Below are positions 9,149-18,442 of a stretch of DNA of 64,000 bases, piece after piece. Position 1 is the stretch's first letter. Each line of letters starts with the position of its first letter. The notes beneath the pieces are model-generated. The model had not been told where the DNA came from. It saw only the letters and a program-made list of their open reading frames with translations, and did not search any database. The stretch comes from Pseudomonas ovata. Lineage in GTDB: Bacteria; Pseudomonadota; Gammaproteobacteria; Pseudomonadales; Pseudomonadaceae. Made by a program: the position numbers and the translations under genes. The stretch lies in the NCBI RefSeq assembly GCF_003131185.1, contig NZ_QFFU01000032.1, forward strand, positions 1-64,000, read 5' to 3'.

Positions 9149-9663
9149 CGTCCACCCTCCTCGTCAGCCAGGGACGCACGATCGGCGGTGATACCGTCTT
9201 CATCCAGAATCAGGCCCGCCTGCGTGCGCTGGCCGGGGTTGACCGTCAGCACATGCTGCCAGCGCGTCTCGTTGAGGTCGCGGTAGGCCGCCAGGACCCC
9301 CACATGACGGCCTTGTTCGACGCGCAGCTTGAGCAGGCGGGTTTCACCGGGACGCAGTTCCAGCTCCTCGCTGACAATCAGGTCAGGGGCCAGGGTGTCG
9401 CGCGCACGTTCATAGAGGCTGAAGAAGTCAGCCGTTTCGAATGCCACCGGATGGCGCAACTCGAACAAGCGCACCACGATCGGTGAAGGGCGGCCGTGCA
9501 GGTCCGGATTGAGACGGTCACTGGCGGCCAGGGTCAGGTCCAGCTTGGTCAGACTGGAATAGGGCGACAGCGCTGAGCAACCGGCCAACAGCAAGGGGGT
9601 ACAGGCCAGCCACAACAATGGCCGGCAGGTGGGGCGAAGCTTGAAACGGGGCATGAGGGTCAT
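9145..9663 (-). CDS. tssJ: T6SS outer-membrane lipoprotein TssJ
   Basis: A 172-residue lipoprotein. A basic N-terminus and hydrophobic stretch lead to the lipobox LLAGC with the lipidated Cys at 29, followed by a transthyretin-like domain. It anchors the TssJLM complex in the outer membrane by binding the periplasmic part of TssM. The ATG at 9663 overlaps the tagH stop by 4 bp; a second ATG three codons later (9654) would also leave a complete signal peptide. The mature protein has Ser at +2, consistent with outer-membrane sorting. Confidence 0.94.
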   Translation of the reverse strand: MTLMPRFKLRPTCRPLLWLACTPLLLAGCSALSPYSSLTKLDLTLAASDRLNPDLHGRPSPIVVRLFELRHPVAFETADFFSLYERARDTLAPDLIVSEELELRPGETRLLKLRVEQGRHVGVLAAYRDLNETRWQHVLTVNPGQRTQAGLILDEDGITADRASLADEEGGR

Positions 9664-10865
9664 CCCTGAACCGGGCTGTAGAGAGGGGCAATCAGACGGA
9701 CCTGTTCGGCGTAGGCACGGGCAAAATCCCGGGCCAGCAGTCGCTCGGTCCAGTCGTCATCACCACTGAGTGCTTGATGGTGACGAACATAGGCGCGCCA
9801 GCGCCGGCCGTCGGAGGTCAGCCAGGTGCGGTGGTCACGCTCCATCTGCGCGATCAGACGCTGCGGCGCCACCTGCTCCAGCGCACTGCGCAAGACCGCA
9901 CGGCTGGCATTGAGCAATGCCACTTGATGCGCTTGCAGGGTCTGCACGGCCTGGCTGAGCGCCACCTGCGCCGCGCCCGGCTGCCCCGAGGCGCCCGGAC
10001 GGCGCAGCAGGGCCAGCCACCCGGCACGGTCCAGATCACGCTTGAGCGGGTTCTGGCCGGTGCCAAAGGCATCGCTCAACCCCAGGCGCAGCTCGTTTTT
10101 CAATTCGCTGCGAAGACGCAGGCTGTGTTGCAGGCCCTCCAGCCCCTGGCGCAACAGCGTGGCCACGGTCATCGCCAGTTGCTCACGCTCGGGGGCTGCC
10201 AGGTCATCCAGCGACACACCCAGTGCCTCGGCAAACCCCTGCCAGAAGGCTTCATCGGGACCGACGACGGCCTCGGTCACCTGCACCGCTGGCGCTTCAG
10301 GCGAAGTCGCGGTGGCCGCGATCAAGCGCGGTACGGTCAGGTTTTCCGTATCGATGCCAGGGCTTTCCAGCGCCGCAGGCGAGACAGGCACCTCAGGCGG
10401 CCTGGCGTTCAACAGATGCTCCAGCAGGCCTTCGGTTTTGTCCTGTAACGCATTGAGTGGATCAGGCTGGATAAAGGCGTCGTCAGGAATGACACGGCCC
10501 GCTGCGGCAGGCTGGCCCATGGCAGTGTCGATACCTTGCCGGGTGTTTTCCAGGCGGGCATGAATGCGCAAGCGGCCCAATAAAAAATGGCTGCCCTGCT
10601 CGATGACCTGCGCTACGCCCAGGGGCAGGCGCTGACCGGTCAAGCCGTCATGCGTGCCGTTGCGGCTGGTGTCGATCAATATGAACCTGCCGTCCTGATA
10701 GCCGATGACCGCATGATGATTCGACACATGGCGTTGCGGATCCGCCAGGATCCAGTCGCAGGCCGGGTGACGCCCCAGCACCCCGCCCCGCTCGACGAAA
10801 CGCTTGGTCGGGGTGGCGGCCCAGCCACGCTGTCCGGGATCACGAATTTCCAGTACCAATTGCAT
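9660..10865 (-). CDS. tagH: T6SS FHA-domain protein TagH (Fha2)
   Basis: A 401-residue protein with an N-terminal FHA domain (about 1-110) carrying the phosphothreonine-binding signatures GRHPACDW, RHVSNHH and SRNGTHDG, and a C-terminal region (about 200-400) typical of type VI FHA proteins. It is the likely target or reader of Stk1 phosphorylation. GGAGCAACAGC precedes the ATG. Its place between sfa2/orfX and tssJ is the same as fha2 in the P. aeruginosa H2 locus. The middle (about 120-195) is low complexity, rich in Pro and Ala, probably a linker. Confidence 0.93.
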   Translation of the reverse strand: MQLVLEIRDPGQRGWAATPTKRFVERGGVLGRHPACDWILADPQRHVSNHHAVIGYQDGRFILIDTSRNGTHDGLTGQRLPLGVAQVIEQGSHFLLGRLRIHARLENTRQGIDTAMGQPAAAGRVIPDDAFIQPDPLNALQDKTEGLLEHLLNARPPEVPVSPAALESPGIDTENLTVPRLIAATATSPEAPAVQVTEAVVGPDEAFWQGFAEALGVSLDDLAAPEREQLAMTVATLLRQGLEGLQHSLRLRSELKNELRLGLSDAFGTGQNPLKRDLDRAGWLALLRRPGASGQPGAAQVALSQAVQTLQAHQVALLNASRAVLRSALEQVAPQRLIAQMERDHRTWLTSDGRRWRAYVRHHQALSGDDDWTERLLARDFARAYAEQVRLIAPLYSPVQG

Positions 10866-10876
10866 GCTGTTGCTCC

Positions 10877-11017
10877 TTACAGACCGCGCTTGAGGGCCTT
10901 GGCGTCGCCCAGCGGACGGTACTCGTGGTCATCGAAGGTGTAATTGCCGCGGCAACCGGCCAGGCCGCCGAAAACGGCCAGGGCCAGCACGGCTGCGTAC
11001 CAATGGCGTGCAGACAT
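10877..11017 (-). CDS. Small lipoprotein, OrfX-like
   Basis: A 46-residue protein with a short basic start, a hydrophobic core and a lipobox-like GLAGC around residue 24, giving a mature peptide of only about 23 residues. GGAG lies about 10 bases upstream of the ATG at 11017; the longer in-frame start at 11071 would add 18 residues without a good site. It sits between sfa2 and tagH, where the P. aeruginosa H2 cluster has a small gene known as orfX, so it is probably a conserved accessory of this T6SS class. Its function is unknown. Confidence 0.7.
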   Translation of the reverse strand: MSARHWYAAVLALAVFGGLAGCRGNYTFDDHEYRPLGDAKALKRGL

Positions 11018-11086
11018 GAAGAGGTCTCCATAAAGGGAATTGACGGTGCCGGGTGTGGCGCGTAGGTGCATCGATGGCGTGCGGCG

Positions 11087-12586
11087 CTAGCCGTAGCCAT
11101 GATCGGACGGGATGTTCAGGCGCTGCAGGCGATACAGCAGCGTGCGCCTGGCGACCCCCAGTTCGCGGGCGGTCCGGGTGCGGTTGCCGCCATTGTTGTT
11201 GAGGCTCTCGATCAACAGGGCACGCTCGACCTGCTCCATGCGCTCGCGCAGTACGGTCGGGCCTGGCGCCGGCTGTACACCGCCGTGGCGGGTGAAATGC
11301 TCGATCCGCAGCAGCGTGTCATCGCACAGCAGTACCGCACGCTCGACCAGCGCCTTGAGTTCACGCACATTGCCAGGCAGGTCAAGGCCATTGAGGTAGT
11401 GCAGCGCCGCCGCCGACCACTGCGGCGGCGGACGTTGCAGGCCGGTGCTGGCCTGCGTGGCGAAATGGCGGGCCAGGCGCGCAATATCGCCTTCACGATG
11501 GCGCAAGGCCGGCAAGTGCAGGGGGAACTGCGCCAGCCGGTAATACAGGTCTTCGCGAAAGCGCCCGGTGCTGACCTGCTTGCGCAGGTCGTGGTGGGTG
11601 GCGGCAATGATGCGCACATCGATCCTGTGGGTCCTGTTGGCGCCCAAGGGCCGGATTTCGCCTTCTTGCAGGACCCGCAGCAATTTGGCCTGCAAGGCCA
11701 GGGGCATGTCACCGATCTCATCAAGCAGCAAGGTGCCGCCATTGGCCGCATCGAACAGCCCGGCGCGGTCTTTGGCCGCCCCGGTAAACGCCCCCTTGCG
11801 GTAGCCAAACAGCTCGCTCTCCAGCAGGCTTTCCGGAAAGGCGGCGCAGTTTTGCACCACGAACGGTCGCCCTCGCCTGACGCCATGGTCATGAATGGCA
11901 CGCGCCACCACTTCCTTGCCGGTGCCGGTTTCACCTTCGAGCAACACCGTGCAAGGGCTGCGCAGCACCTTGCCGATCAAGTGGCGCACCTGCTCGATGG
12001 CCGGACTGTTGCCGATCAGCCCATAGCCCTGGGCCGTTGCCAGCGCCTCAGGCCCCCTCGATACGGCAATGGCAGGCTGCGCGTGCAGGGTTTCGAGACG
12101 CGCCTGCATCAATGCGCTCAGGTGCTCCAATGGCCCGGCCAGAGGTTGCAAATCGCGACGTTGAGCGGTGGCGCACAGCAGCAGGCCGATGACACGCTGC
12201 GCGACATTGCGCAGCGGCACGCACAGCAAGGCGTGCCAGGGCCGTGAGGGTTCGGGCAGAAAGCGTGTGTCGTGCACGGCAGGATCCAGCCCGGACAGGG
12301 CCATTGGCTGCCCCTGGCGCAGGATGAATTGCAGCAAGGGGTGGTCCTGATAGTCCACTGCCAGCGGGCTGTTTTCAGGCGGCGTACGTGCGCCCTCCAG
12401 GCTTTCCCCTGCCAGGCGCAGGCCGGGACCGGCGCTGTCGAGCCGGTAGACCTGGGCCAGTTCGCAACCACTGACCGCTTGCGTGGCATGCAGCAGGTGC
12501 TCGAACAGCGTCTGTTCGCACGTGGCCCGTGCCAGTTGCACGCAATGGCTCAACAAGGCATCAGTGTGTTGGGCAAGCACGGCCAT
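11087..12586 (-). CDS. sfa2: Sigma-54-dependent activator of the T6SS (Sfa2-like)
   Basis: A 499-residue bacterial enhancer-binding protein with an N-terminal GAF-type sensor (about 10-165), a sigma-54 AAA+ domain with Walker A GETGTGKE (218-225), GAFTGA (265-270) and Walker B GGTLLLDE (283-290), and a C-terminal Fis-type helix-turn-helix (RTARELGVARRTLLYRL). ATG 12586 lies 1 base after the clpV stop and begins just before the GAF domain; an in-frame start at 12646 would overlap clpV by 59 bp. It belongs to the Sfa/VasH group that drives RpoN-dependent T6SS genes, often the unlinked hcp/vgrG operons, which are absent here. It lacks a receiver domain. Confidence 0.92.
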   Translation of the reverse strand: MAVLAQHTDALLSHCVQLARATCEQTLFEHLLHATQAVSGCELAQVYRLDSAGPGLRLAGESLEGARTPPENSPLAVDYQDHPLLQFILRQGQPMALSGLDPAVHDTRFLPEPSRPWHALLCVPLRNVAQRVIGLLLCATAQRRDLQPLAGPLEHLSALMQARLETLHAQPAIAVSRGPEALATAQGYGLIGNSPAIEQVRHLIGKVLRSPCTVLLEGETGTGKEVVARAIHDHGVRRGRPFVVQNCAAFPESLLESELFGYRKGAFTGAAKDRAGLFDAANGGTLLLDEIGDMPLALQAKLLRVLQEGEIRPLGANRTHRIDVRIIAATHHDLRKQVSTGRFREDLYYRLAQFPLHLPALRHREGDIARLARHFATQASTGLQRPPPQWSAAALHYLNGLDLPGNVRELKALVERAVLLCDDTLLRIEHFTRHGGVQPAPGPTVLRERMEQVERALLIESLNNNGGNRTRTARELGVARRTLLYRLQRLNIPSDHGYG

Positions 12587-12587
12587 G

Positions 12588-15191
12588 TCAGGCGAACCCG
12601 CAGACGATACGGGACTGGTCGTCGAGGCTGACGTGCACGTTCGCAAAAGCGTCGCCCCCGGCCATGGCGTCGAGCAACCGATCGACCAGTGGTGGCATCA
12701 CTCGGGTGTCGAGCAGGTGATCGATGAAGCGTGCCCCGCCGGGGCTTTGCTGGCAGCTGTCAGCCAGGTGTTCGATCAGTTCCGGCGTATAGCTGAGCGT
12801 CAGTTGCCGCAGACGCAGGCGTTCGGCCAACTGTTCAAGCCGGAGCACGACCAGTTCCGCCAGCACCGCACCGCTGACGGGGTAGTACGGCACCACCTGC
12901 ATGCGCGCCAGCAGCGCCGGGCGGAAATGCCGGCTCAGCAGCGGCCTTATGTGCGCTTCGAGCACTGGCGCAGCGGGTCGCTCACCCTGGGCGCACAGGG
13001 CCTCGATCTGTGCGCTGGCCAGGTTGGAGGTCAACACGATCAGGGTGTTGCGAAAGTCGATCTCGCGACCCTCGCCATCATTGGCGATGCCCTTGTCGAA
13101 CACTTGATAGAACAGGTTCAGGACATCCGGATCGGCCTTTTCGACCTCGTCGAGCAGCACCACCGAATAGGGTTTTTGCCTGACCGCCTCGGTGAGCATG
13201 CCGCCTTCGCCATAGCCCACGTAGCCCGGTGGCGAACCGATCAGTCGTGACAGGCTGTGTTTCTCCTGGAATTCCGACATATTGAGGGTGGTCAGGAACC
13301 GCTCGCCGCCGTACAGCAGGTCAGCCAGCACCCGTGCGGTTTCGGTCTTGCCGACACCGCTGGGACCGACCAGCAGAAACACCCCGACAGGCGCGTCGGC
13401 CCGGTTGAGTCCGGCCGCCGCAGCGCGCACGGCGCGGTCCAGGGCCTGCACGGCCTGTTGCTGGCCGCGAATACGCGTTTGCAGGTCGGTGGCGAAGCGG
13501 ACGATGCGGGCATTGTGCTCACCGGCCAGCTGCGCCAGCGGTATGCCGGTCCAGGCGGCGACCACCTCGGCCACCAGCCGTGGGCAGACTTCAAAGCTGA
13601 CCAGCCGATGGACCGCCTGGGCCTGTTCCAGGGTGCGCCGGAGCTCACCAGCCTCGGCTTCCAGGCTGGCAAGGTCCGGGCCCGGTGCCTCATCGCTGGT
13701 TTCAGCGGTCTTCTGCTGGCGCGCCGCGGCCAACTGACTGCGCAGGCCCAGCAGACGCTCGGCCAGCCCCCGCTGGAGATGCCATTCGGTGTCCAGCGTA
13801 TCGAGTTCACGCTCGACATCGATCAGGCGTGCCTGCCGTGTGGCCAGGGCAGCGGTGTCGATGCTCAGGCCCGATTGTTCGTCGCGGCTCAGCGCCTGCA
13901 ACTGGCGATACCCTTCGGCCCGTTCGCCACGCAGCTGCTCCAGGCTGTGCGGCGCGCAGGCCAGGCTGATGCGCACCCGGGCGCAGGCGGTGTCGAGCAC
14001 ATCGACGGCCTTGTCCGGCAACTGGCGACCGGCCAGGTAACGGGCCGACAGCCCGGCGGCGGCAACCAGTGCATCATCACGCACGTAAATGCCATGACTC
14101 TGTTCATAGACCGGCGCCAGCCCGCGCAGGATCGCCACGGCCTGGGCCAGGCCGGGCTCATGCACCTGCACCGGCTGGAAGCGGCGCGCCAGGGCGGCAT
14201 CTTTCTCGAAGTACTTCTTGTACTCGGCCCAGGTCGTGGCCGCAATGGTGCGCAGCTCGCCACGGGCCAGGGCCGGCTTGAGCAGGTTGGCCGCGTCCGA
14301 GCCACCGGCATTGGCGCCGGCGCCGATCAGGGTGTGGGCTTCGTCGATAAACAGAATGACCGGCTGAGGGGCGGCCTTGACCTCGTCGATGATCCCGGTC
14401 AGGCGTCGCTCGAATTCGCCCTTGACGCTGGCACCGGCCTGCAACAGACCAAGGTCCAGGCTCAGGATCCGTACATCGCCCAATACCGGCGGCACCTCGC
14501 CGGCCGCAATGCGCAGGGCCAGCCCCTCGACCAGCGCGGTCTTGCCGACCCCGGCCTCGCCCACCACGATGGGGTTGTTCTTGCGCCGCCGGGCCAGGAT
14601 ATCGATCATCTGGGCGATTTCGGCATCGCGGCACAGGACCGGATCAATCCGGCCTGCACGCGCCTGTGCGGTCAGGTCGTGGGTAAAGCGCTGCAGCATG
14701 GACTCATCGCCCGACACGGATTGCGGCACAGCGGGGCCGTGCTGGCGCGACAGGGCAAAGTCCTTGAGCCACTCGATGTTCAAGGTCGCCAGCAAGGGCT
14801 GGTAGCGGCTGCCGGCATGCCCCAGGGGGTTGCGCAGCAGGGCCAGCAACAGCGCAGCATCGCCGACCCGGGCCTGGCCCAGGTCGAGCGTGGCGGCCAG
14901 GAGGGCTTCCTGCAACCATTGCACCAGGGCCTGGGCGAACACCGGATGGCGCGAAGTGCTCTGCCCGCTCAACGGTTGCAAGGCGCTGCGCAACTGGACC
15001 GGATCGACTCCGGCATCGCGCAGACCGCGTTCGAGCACGCCGTCCGGACGCTCCAGCAGGCACAACAGCAGGTCCTCCACCAGCACCTCGCTGGCCCCGC
15101 GGATCACACAGCGTTCGGCACACGACTCCAGGTCGCGGCGCGTCTCGGCATCCAGCGCCTGGATGAGTTTTTGCAGGTCGAGATTGATCAT
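12588..15191 (-). CDS. tssH: T6SS AAA+ ATPase ClpV (TssH)
   Basis: An 867-residue Clp/Hsp100 ATPase with an N-terminal double-Clp_N domain (about 1-160), a first AAA+ module with Walker A GEAGVGKT (211-218) and ILFIDEAH (279-286), a coiled-coil middle region (about 410-530), and a second AAA+ module with Walker A GPSGVGKT (609-616). It disassembles contracted TssB/TssC sheath for reuse. The ATG at 15191 (AAGGGA upstream) lies 4 bases after the tssG stop; the frame stays open upstream only because it runs antisense-like through tssG. Confidence 0.96.
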   Translation of the reverse strand: MINLDLQKLIQALDAETRRDLESCAERCVIRGASEVLVEDLLLCLLERPDGVLERGLRDAGVDPVQLRSALQPLSGQSTSRHPVFAQALVQWLQEALLAATLDLGQARVGDAALLLALLRNPLGHAGSRYQPLLATLNIEWLKDFALSRQHGPAVPQSVSGDESMLQRFTHDLTAQARAGRIDPVLCRDAEIAQMIDILARRRKNNPIVVGEAGVGKTALVEGLALRIAAGEVPPVLGDVRILSLDLGLLQAGASVKGEFERRLTGIIDEVKAAPQPVILFIDEAHTLIGAGANAGGSDAANLLKPALARGELRTIAATTWAEYKKYFEKDAALARRFQPVQVHEPGLAQAVAILRGLAPVYEQSHGIYVRDDALVAAAGLSARYLAGRQLPDKAVDVLDTACARVRISLACAPHSLEQLRGERAEGYRQLQALSRDEQSGLSIDTAALATRQARLIDVERELDTLDTEWHLQRGLAERLLGLRSQLAAARQQKTAETSDEAPGPDLASLEAEAGELRRTLEQAQAVHRLVSFEVCPRLVAEVVAAWTGIPLAQLAGEHNARIVRFATDLQTRIRGQQQAVQALDRAVRAAAAGLNRADAPVGVFLLVGPSGVGKTETARVLADLLYGGERFLTTLNMSEFQEKHSLSRLIGSPPGYVGYGEGGMLTEAVRQKPYSVVLLDEVEKADPDVLNLFYQVFDKGIANDGEGREIDFRNTLIVLTSNLASAQIEALCAQGERPAAPVLEAHIRPLLSRHFRPALLARMQVVPYYPVSGAVLAELVVLRLEQLAERLRLRQLTLSYTPELIEHLADSCQQSPGGARFIDHLLDTRVMPPLVDRLLDAMAGGDAFANVHVSLDDQSRIVCGFA

Positions 15192-15195
15192 GTCT

Positions 15196-16212
15196 TTAAG
15201 TCCCTTGATGAAGCGTGCTGCCCAGCGTGACCAGGCCATCGGCACGTTCGTGGCCCAGCCAGCTGGTCCAGCCCAGACGGCATTTGCTGGCCACGCCCAG
15301 GCGCAACGCGCGTCGTTCGTCATGCCGCAGTTGCAGACGCAGGTCGTAGTCCAGCGGGTCGCGCAGGGTGAAGCGCACCAGTGCACAGAGCGGCCGGTAA
15401 CCGGCCCCGATGGGCAAGAATTCGTGAAAGCGCTGCCAGCTCAACTGGCAGACATGAATGCGGAACTTGCCGCTGCAATCGGGCACGTGTTCACCCAGCA
15501 CCAGGTCCTCGCCCAACCGGCTGTTGCCTAGCCCCAGACGATTGCGTTGTTGCGCCAGGATGGTCACGCGCCGTTTTACGCATTGCTCGATATGCAGCCC
15601 TGGATGTTTGAAGTAATAACGCAACACCGCTTCGATCAGCGCCGCCGAGTGGGCACGCAGGCTGAGCAGGCCCAGGTAGGGCAGCAGGCGTTTCCAGTTC
15701 AGGGACTGCGACTGGCGAATGATTTCGCCACGCAGGCCGATCAGGGCAAACAGCTGTTCGGAAAAGCTGTCCAGCGCGCCCTTCCTGAAGCTGGCGTGGT
15801 AGCGGTAACGCGACCAGATGGGCAGCAGCAGGCGTTGCAGGCGGTGGTGGAACAGGTCGAGAAATACCCGTGTCGGATTGCCTTCCTCGCTGTCGCCCAG
15901 CGCCTGCTCGACATAAAAGGCCGGCAACGGTGAACTGGCACCGGCCAGGCCGATCAGGTTCAGGCGCAAGCGGGCTCGCAGCCGGCCCTGCTCTTCAAAG
16001 AACTCCACGCGCTCGACATCGCTGCCCGGAAAGCCCAGGCCGGGATTGGCCTGGAACTCCAGCTGGTCATGGAGCGTTTCTTCATCCAGCTCAGGGTGGT
16101 GCTCGCGCAGCCGCTCGATGACCAGGCGTACCGCCTGGAACAGCGAATACTCGCGAATCGTGCCGGCCAGCCGGCTCAAAGCAGGGGCTGCTGACCCATG
16201 CGGGGCGTCCAT
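15196..16212 (-). CDS. tssG: T6SS baseplate protein TssG
   Basis: A 338-residue TssG, normal in length, part of the TssEFGK wedge around the VgrG hub. The N-terminal segment (SRLAGTIREYSLFQAVRLV) is family-like. GGAGACGT precedes the ATG at 16212, giving a 37-bp overlap with the end of tssF, so the two are co-translated. The stop lies 4 bases before clpV. Confidence 0.95.
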   Translation of the reverse strand: MDAPHGSAAPALSRLAGTIREYSLFQAVRLVIERLREHHPELDEETLHDQLEFQANPGLGFPGSDVERVEFFEEQGRLRARLRLNLIGLAGASSPLPAFYVEQALGDSEEGNPTRVFLDLFHHRLQRLLLPIWSRYRYHASFRKGALDSFSEQLFALIGLRGEIIRQSQSLNWKRLLPYLGLLSLRAHSAALIEAVLRYYFKHPGLHIEQCVKRRVTILAQQRNRLGLGNSRLGEDLVLGEHVPDCSGKFRIHVCQLSWQRFHEFLPIGAGYRPLCALVRFTLRDPLDYDLRLQLRHDERRALRLGVASKCRLGWTSWLGHERADGLVTLGSTLHQGT

Positions 16213-17987
16213 CGGTAGACGTCTCCTTGTGTGGTTTCGACGCGCAACTGGTGGTAGGAGTTGAGGCTGGCGTAGAGGGCGAAGAACTCATTGAGGACCG
16301 AGGCGAACACAAACAGGTCGCCGTCCCCGGTGAAGTGGCGTGAATCGATGCCCAGCACTGTGCACAGGCCACGCAGCGGCAACCCGCGGTGCAAGCGGTC
16401 GACCTGTTCATGGCGCACCGACTGCAACCCGCCGAGCAGACGCTTGCTGACTTTTTCGGCATGTGGGTCGTGGTAGCGCGGCAGGTCATAGGTTTCGAGG
16501 ATGACCTTGAGCGCCTCGACATTGGCCAGCGACAGGTAGTTGAGCGACATGTTGCTGATCAGCTTCCACAGGAAGCCGCGATTGATCGGCGGCGCATGAC
16601 TGGCGGTGGCCGGCACGATATTGCGAAAGCGGGCAAACTCGGGCGTGCCTTCGCAGGACTGGTCGATATGGCCGACCTGCAAGCGGCGCGGCAGGTTCTG
16701 GTTGGTGCATGTCAGTTCCAGCGACAGCGTGTCGCTGCTGTGTTCGTCGGTCTGTCGGCAGGGCTGGCTGTCGACACCGCCGAAGCTCATCCAGCTGTCC
16801 AGCCCGTCATGCAGCAGCGACGGGCGCTGGCGCAGGCTGTAATGCGGCTGGCTGTGGGCGATATCGAAACTGGGGTCATGTTCGAAGGATTCGAACGGCA
16901 CATAGCGGCGGTGCCCGATGCCCCCGCTGTTCCAGCCGGTCACCGAATCCACCGAGAATACGGCGCAGTGTTCAGGTCCCTGGTTGCCGGGCAGCAACAG
17001 GTATTCATCCTGGCGGCCATCGACGCGGATCGGGATGGCATCCTGCTTGAACAGATTGACGATGGGGGTGCAGTACAGCTTGATGTTGTCCAGTGTCGGG
17101 CGCAGGCGCTGGATGGCCTGGCTGCGGATATCAAACCGTAATTCGAACCCGTGCATGGCGCCCAGCACGGCTTCCGGCAACTGGTGGACGGCTTGCAGGC
17201 CGTCGATGTCGAGGAACAGGAATTTATCCTGAAAGGCGAAATACTCCTGCAGGAAGCGGTAGCCGCGAAAGGTATTGAGCGGATAGGGAATCAGGGCCTG
17301 CTCTTCGGCAAAGCCGACCGGCAGCACCTGCTGCACATCGAGCTTGAGCGCCAGGGCAGCCCCGCTGGCATCGCACAGGGGCGCGCCGTCATGGCCCAGC
17401 GGTACCAGCACGAGACCGACCAGGTGGCGCAACAGGCTCAGGTACAGCATCTGGCTGACATAGCGTTCTCCGGCCAGGTGCAGGCGCAGCCGCGTCAGCG
17501 CCAACTGACCGATATGGCCGCTGCAGTTCATCTGCAGGTGCAGGCTGAGCAAGGCGCCCTCGCCTTTGACCGAGAAATTCAGGGCGCGCAGTTCCAGTGC
17601 CAGCAGGTCGGTGTCGTAGCAGGTGCGAAAACGACAGCGCACCCCCTCCAGCGGCCGACTTTCCATCGGCGTATCGCGCGCCACGCACTGGGCCGGACCG
17701 GCCTGCTGCAGTGGCTCGAATTGCACGAGGCTGAACGAGGGCAGTGGCCGCATGTAGTTGGGCCACAGCAAGTGCATGAGCGAGTGGGTCAGCTCGGGCA
17801 GCTCGTCATCGAGTTTCTGCCGCAAGCGACCGGTCAGGAAGGCGAACCCCTCAAGCAGGCGCTCGACATCCGGGTCGCTCCCGGTCTGGCCCAGGTAAGG
17901 CGCCATGGCCGGATTGCGCTCGGCAAAGCGCTGCCCCAACTGGCGCAGCGCACTCAGCTCGCTTTGGTAGTAATGATTGAAGGACAC
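16176..17987 (-). CDS. tssF: T6SS baseplate protein TssF
   Basis: A 603-residue TssF. I use the GTG at 17987, giving the family-typical start SFNHYYQSELSALR, with AGGTAA 5 bases upstream; the longer frame from 18062 would extend into tssE. TssF dimers with TssG build the baseplate wedge and resemble phage T4 gp6/gp7. The gene lies between tssE (31 bp upstream) and tssG (37-bp overlap). Confidence 0.95.
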   Translation of the reverse strand: MSFNHYYQSELSALRQLGQRFAERNPAMAPYLGQTGSDPDVERLLEGFAFLTGRLRQKLDDELPELTHSLMHLLWPNYMRPLPSFSLVQFEPLQQAGPAQCVARDTPMESRPLEGVRCRFRTCYDTDLLALELRALNFSVKGEGALLSLHLQMNCSGHIGQLALTRLRLHLAGERYVSQMLYLSLLRHLVGLVLVPLGHDGAPLCDASGAALALKLDVQQVLPVGFAEEQALIPYPLNTFRGYRFLQEYFAFQDKFLFLDIDGLQAVHQLPEAVLGAMHGFELRFDIRSQAIQRLRPTLDNIKLYCTPIVNLFKQDAIPIRVDGRQDEYLLLPGNQGPEHCAVFSVDSVTGWNSGGIGHRRYVPFESFEHDPSFDIAHSQPHYSLRQRPSLLHDGLDSWMSFGGVDSQPCRQTDEHSSDTLSLELTCTNQNLPRRLQVGHIDQSCEGTPEFARFRNIVPATASHAPPINRGFLWKLISNMSLNYLSLANVEALKVILETYDLPRYHDPHAEKVSKRLLGGLQSVRHEQVDRLHRGLPLRGLCTVLGIDSRHFTGDGDLFVFASVLNEFFALYASLNSYHQLRVETTQGDVYRWTPRMGQQPLL

Positions 17988-18018
17988 GGCATTTACCTGT
18001 GGGTTGAAGCGCAAGGCT

Positions 18019-18429
18019 TCATGACTCGATCCGCACGCGCCCACCGCCCTCGAGGCTGGCATGCAACCTCACCTGGCAGCGCACGCCCGGCACCTGCAGC
18101 AGGCCTTCGATACTGAAGGCCAGCCGCAGCGGGTCGTGATCGCGGGGCAGCGCCACGACCCGCACCCCGGACAGGCGCGGCTCGAAGTCGGTGATAAAGC
18201 GCTCGATGGCTTCGCGCGTCTGGCTCAGGGCATCGTGCAGGCTCAGGCGCAGGTCATTGAGGTCCGGCAGGCCGTAGTCGACCTGGATCTGTGCACTGCC
18301 GGCGCGGGTGCCGAGCATCCGCGACAAATGCCTGGCCACCGACTGCGTGGCGCTGGCCTCAGGGCCCAGCCCCGTTCGCCGGTCGGCCTCGCCGGCCAGG
18401 CGCTCGAAAAGACTGCCGTAGCCTGTCAT
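18019..18429 (-). CDS. tssE: T6SS baseplate protein TssE (gp25-like)
   Basis: A 136-residue gp25/TssE protein starting MTGYGSLFERL at 18429, 13 bases after the tssC stop. TssE is the baseplate component that nucleates sheath polymerisation. The conserved part ends in a gp25-type strand (LRLAFSIEGLL). A longer frame to 18597 is only read-through of tssC on another frame and has no support as a start. Confidence 0.94.
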   Translation of the reverse strand: MTGYGSLFERLAGEADRRTGLGPEASATQSVARHLSRMLGTRAGSAQIQVDYGLPDLNDLRLSLHDALSQTREAIERFITDFEPRLSGVRVVALPRDHDPLRLAFSIEGLLQVPGVRCQVRLHASLEGGGRVRIES

Positions 18430-18442
18430 GACCTGCAGGCCC

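Noticed and set aside
13257..15230. 657-codon plus-strand frame
   Set aside because: Antisense to clpV, whose domains and motifs are complete.
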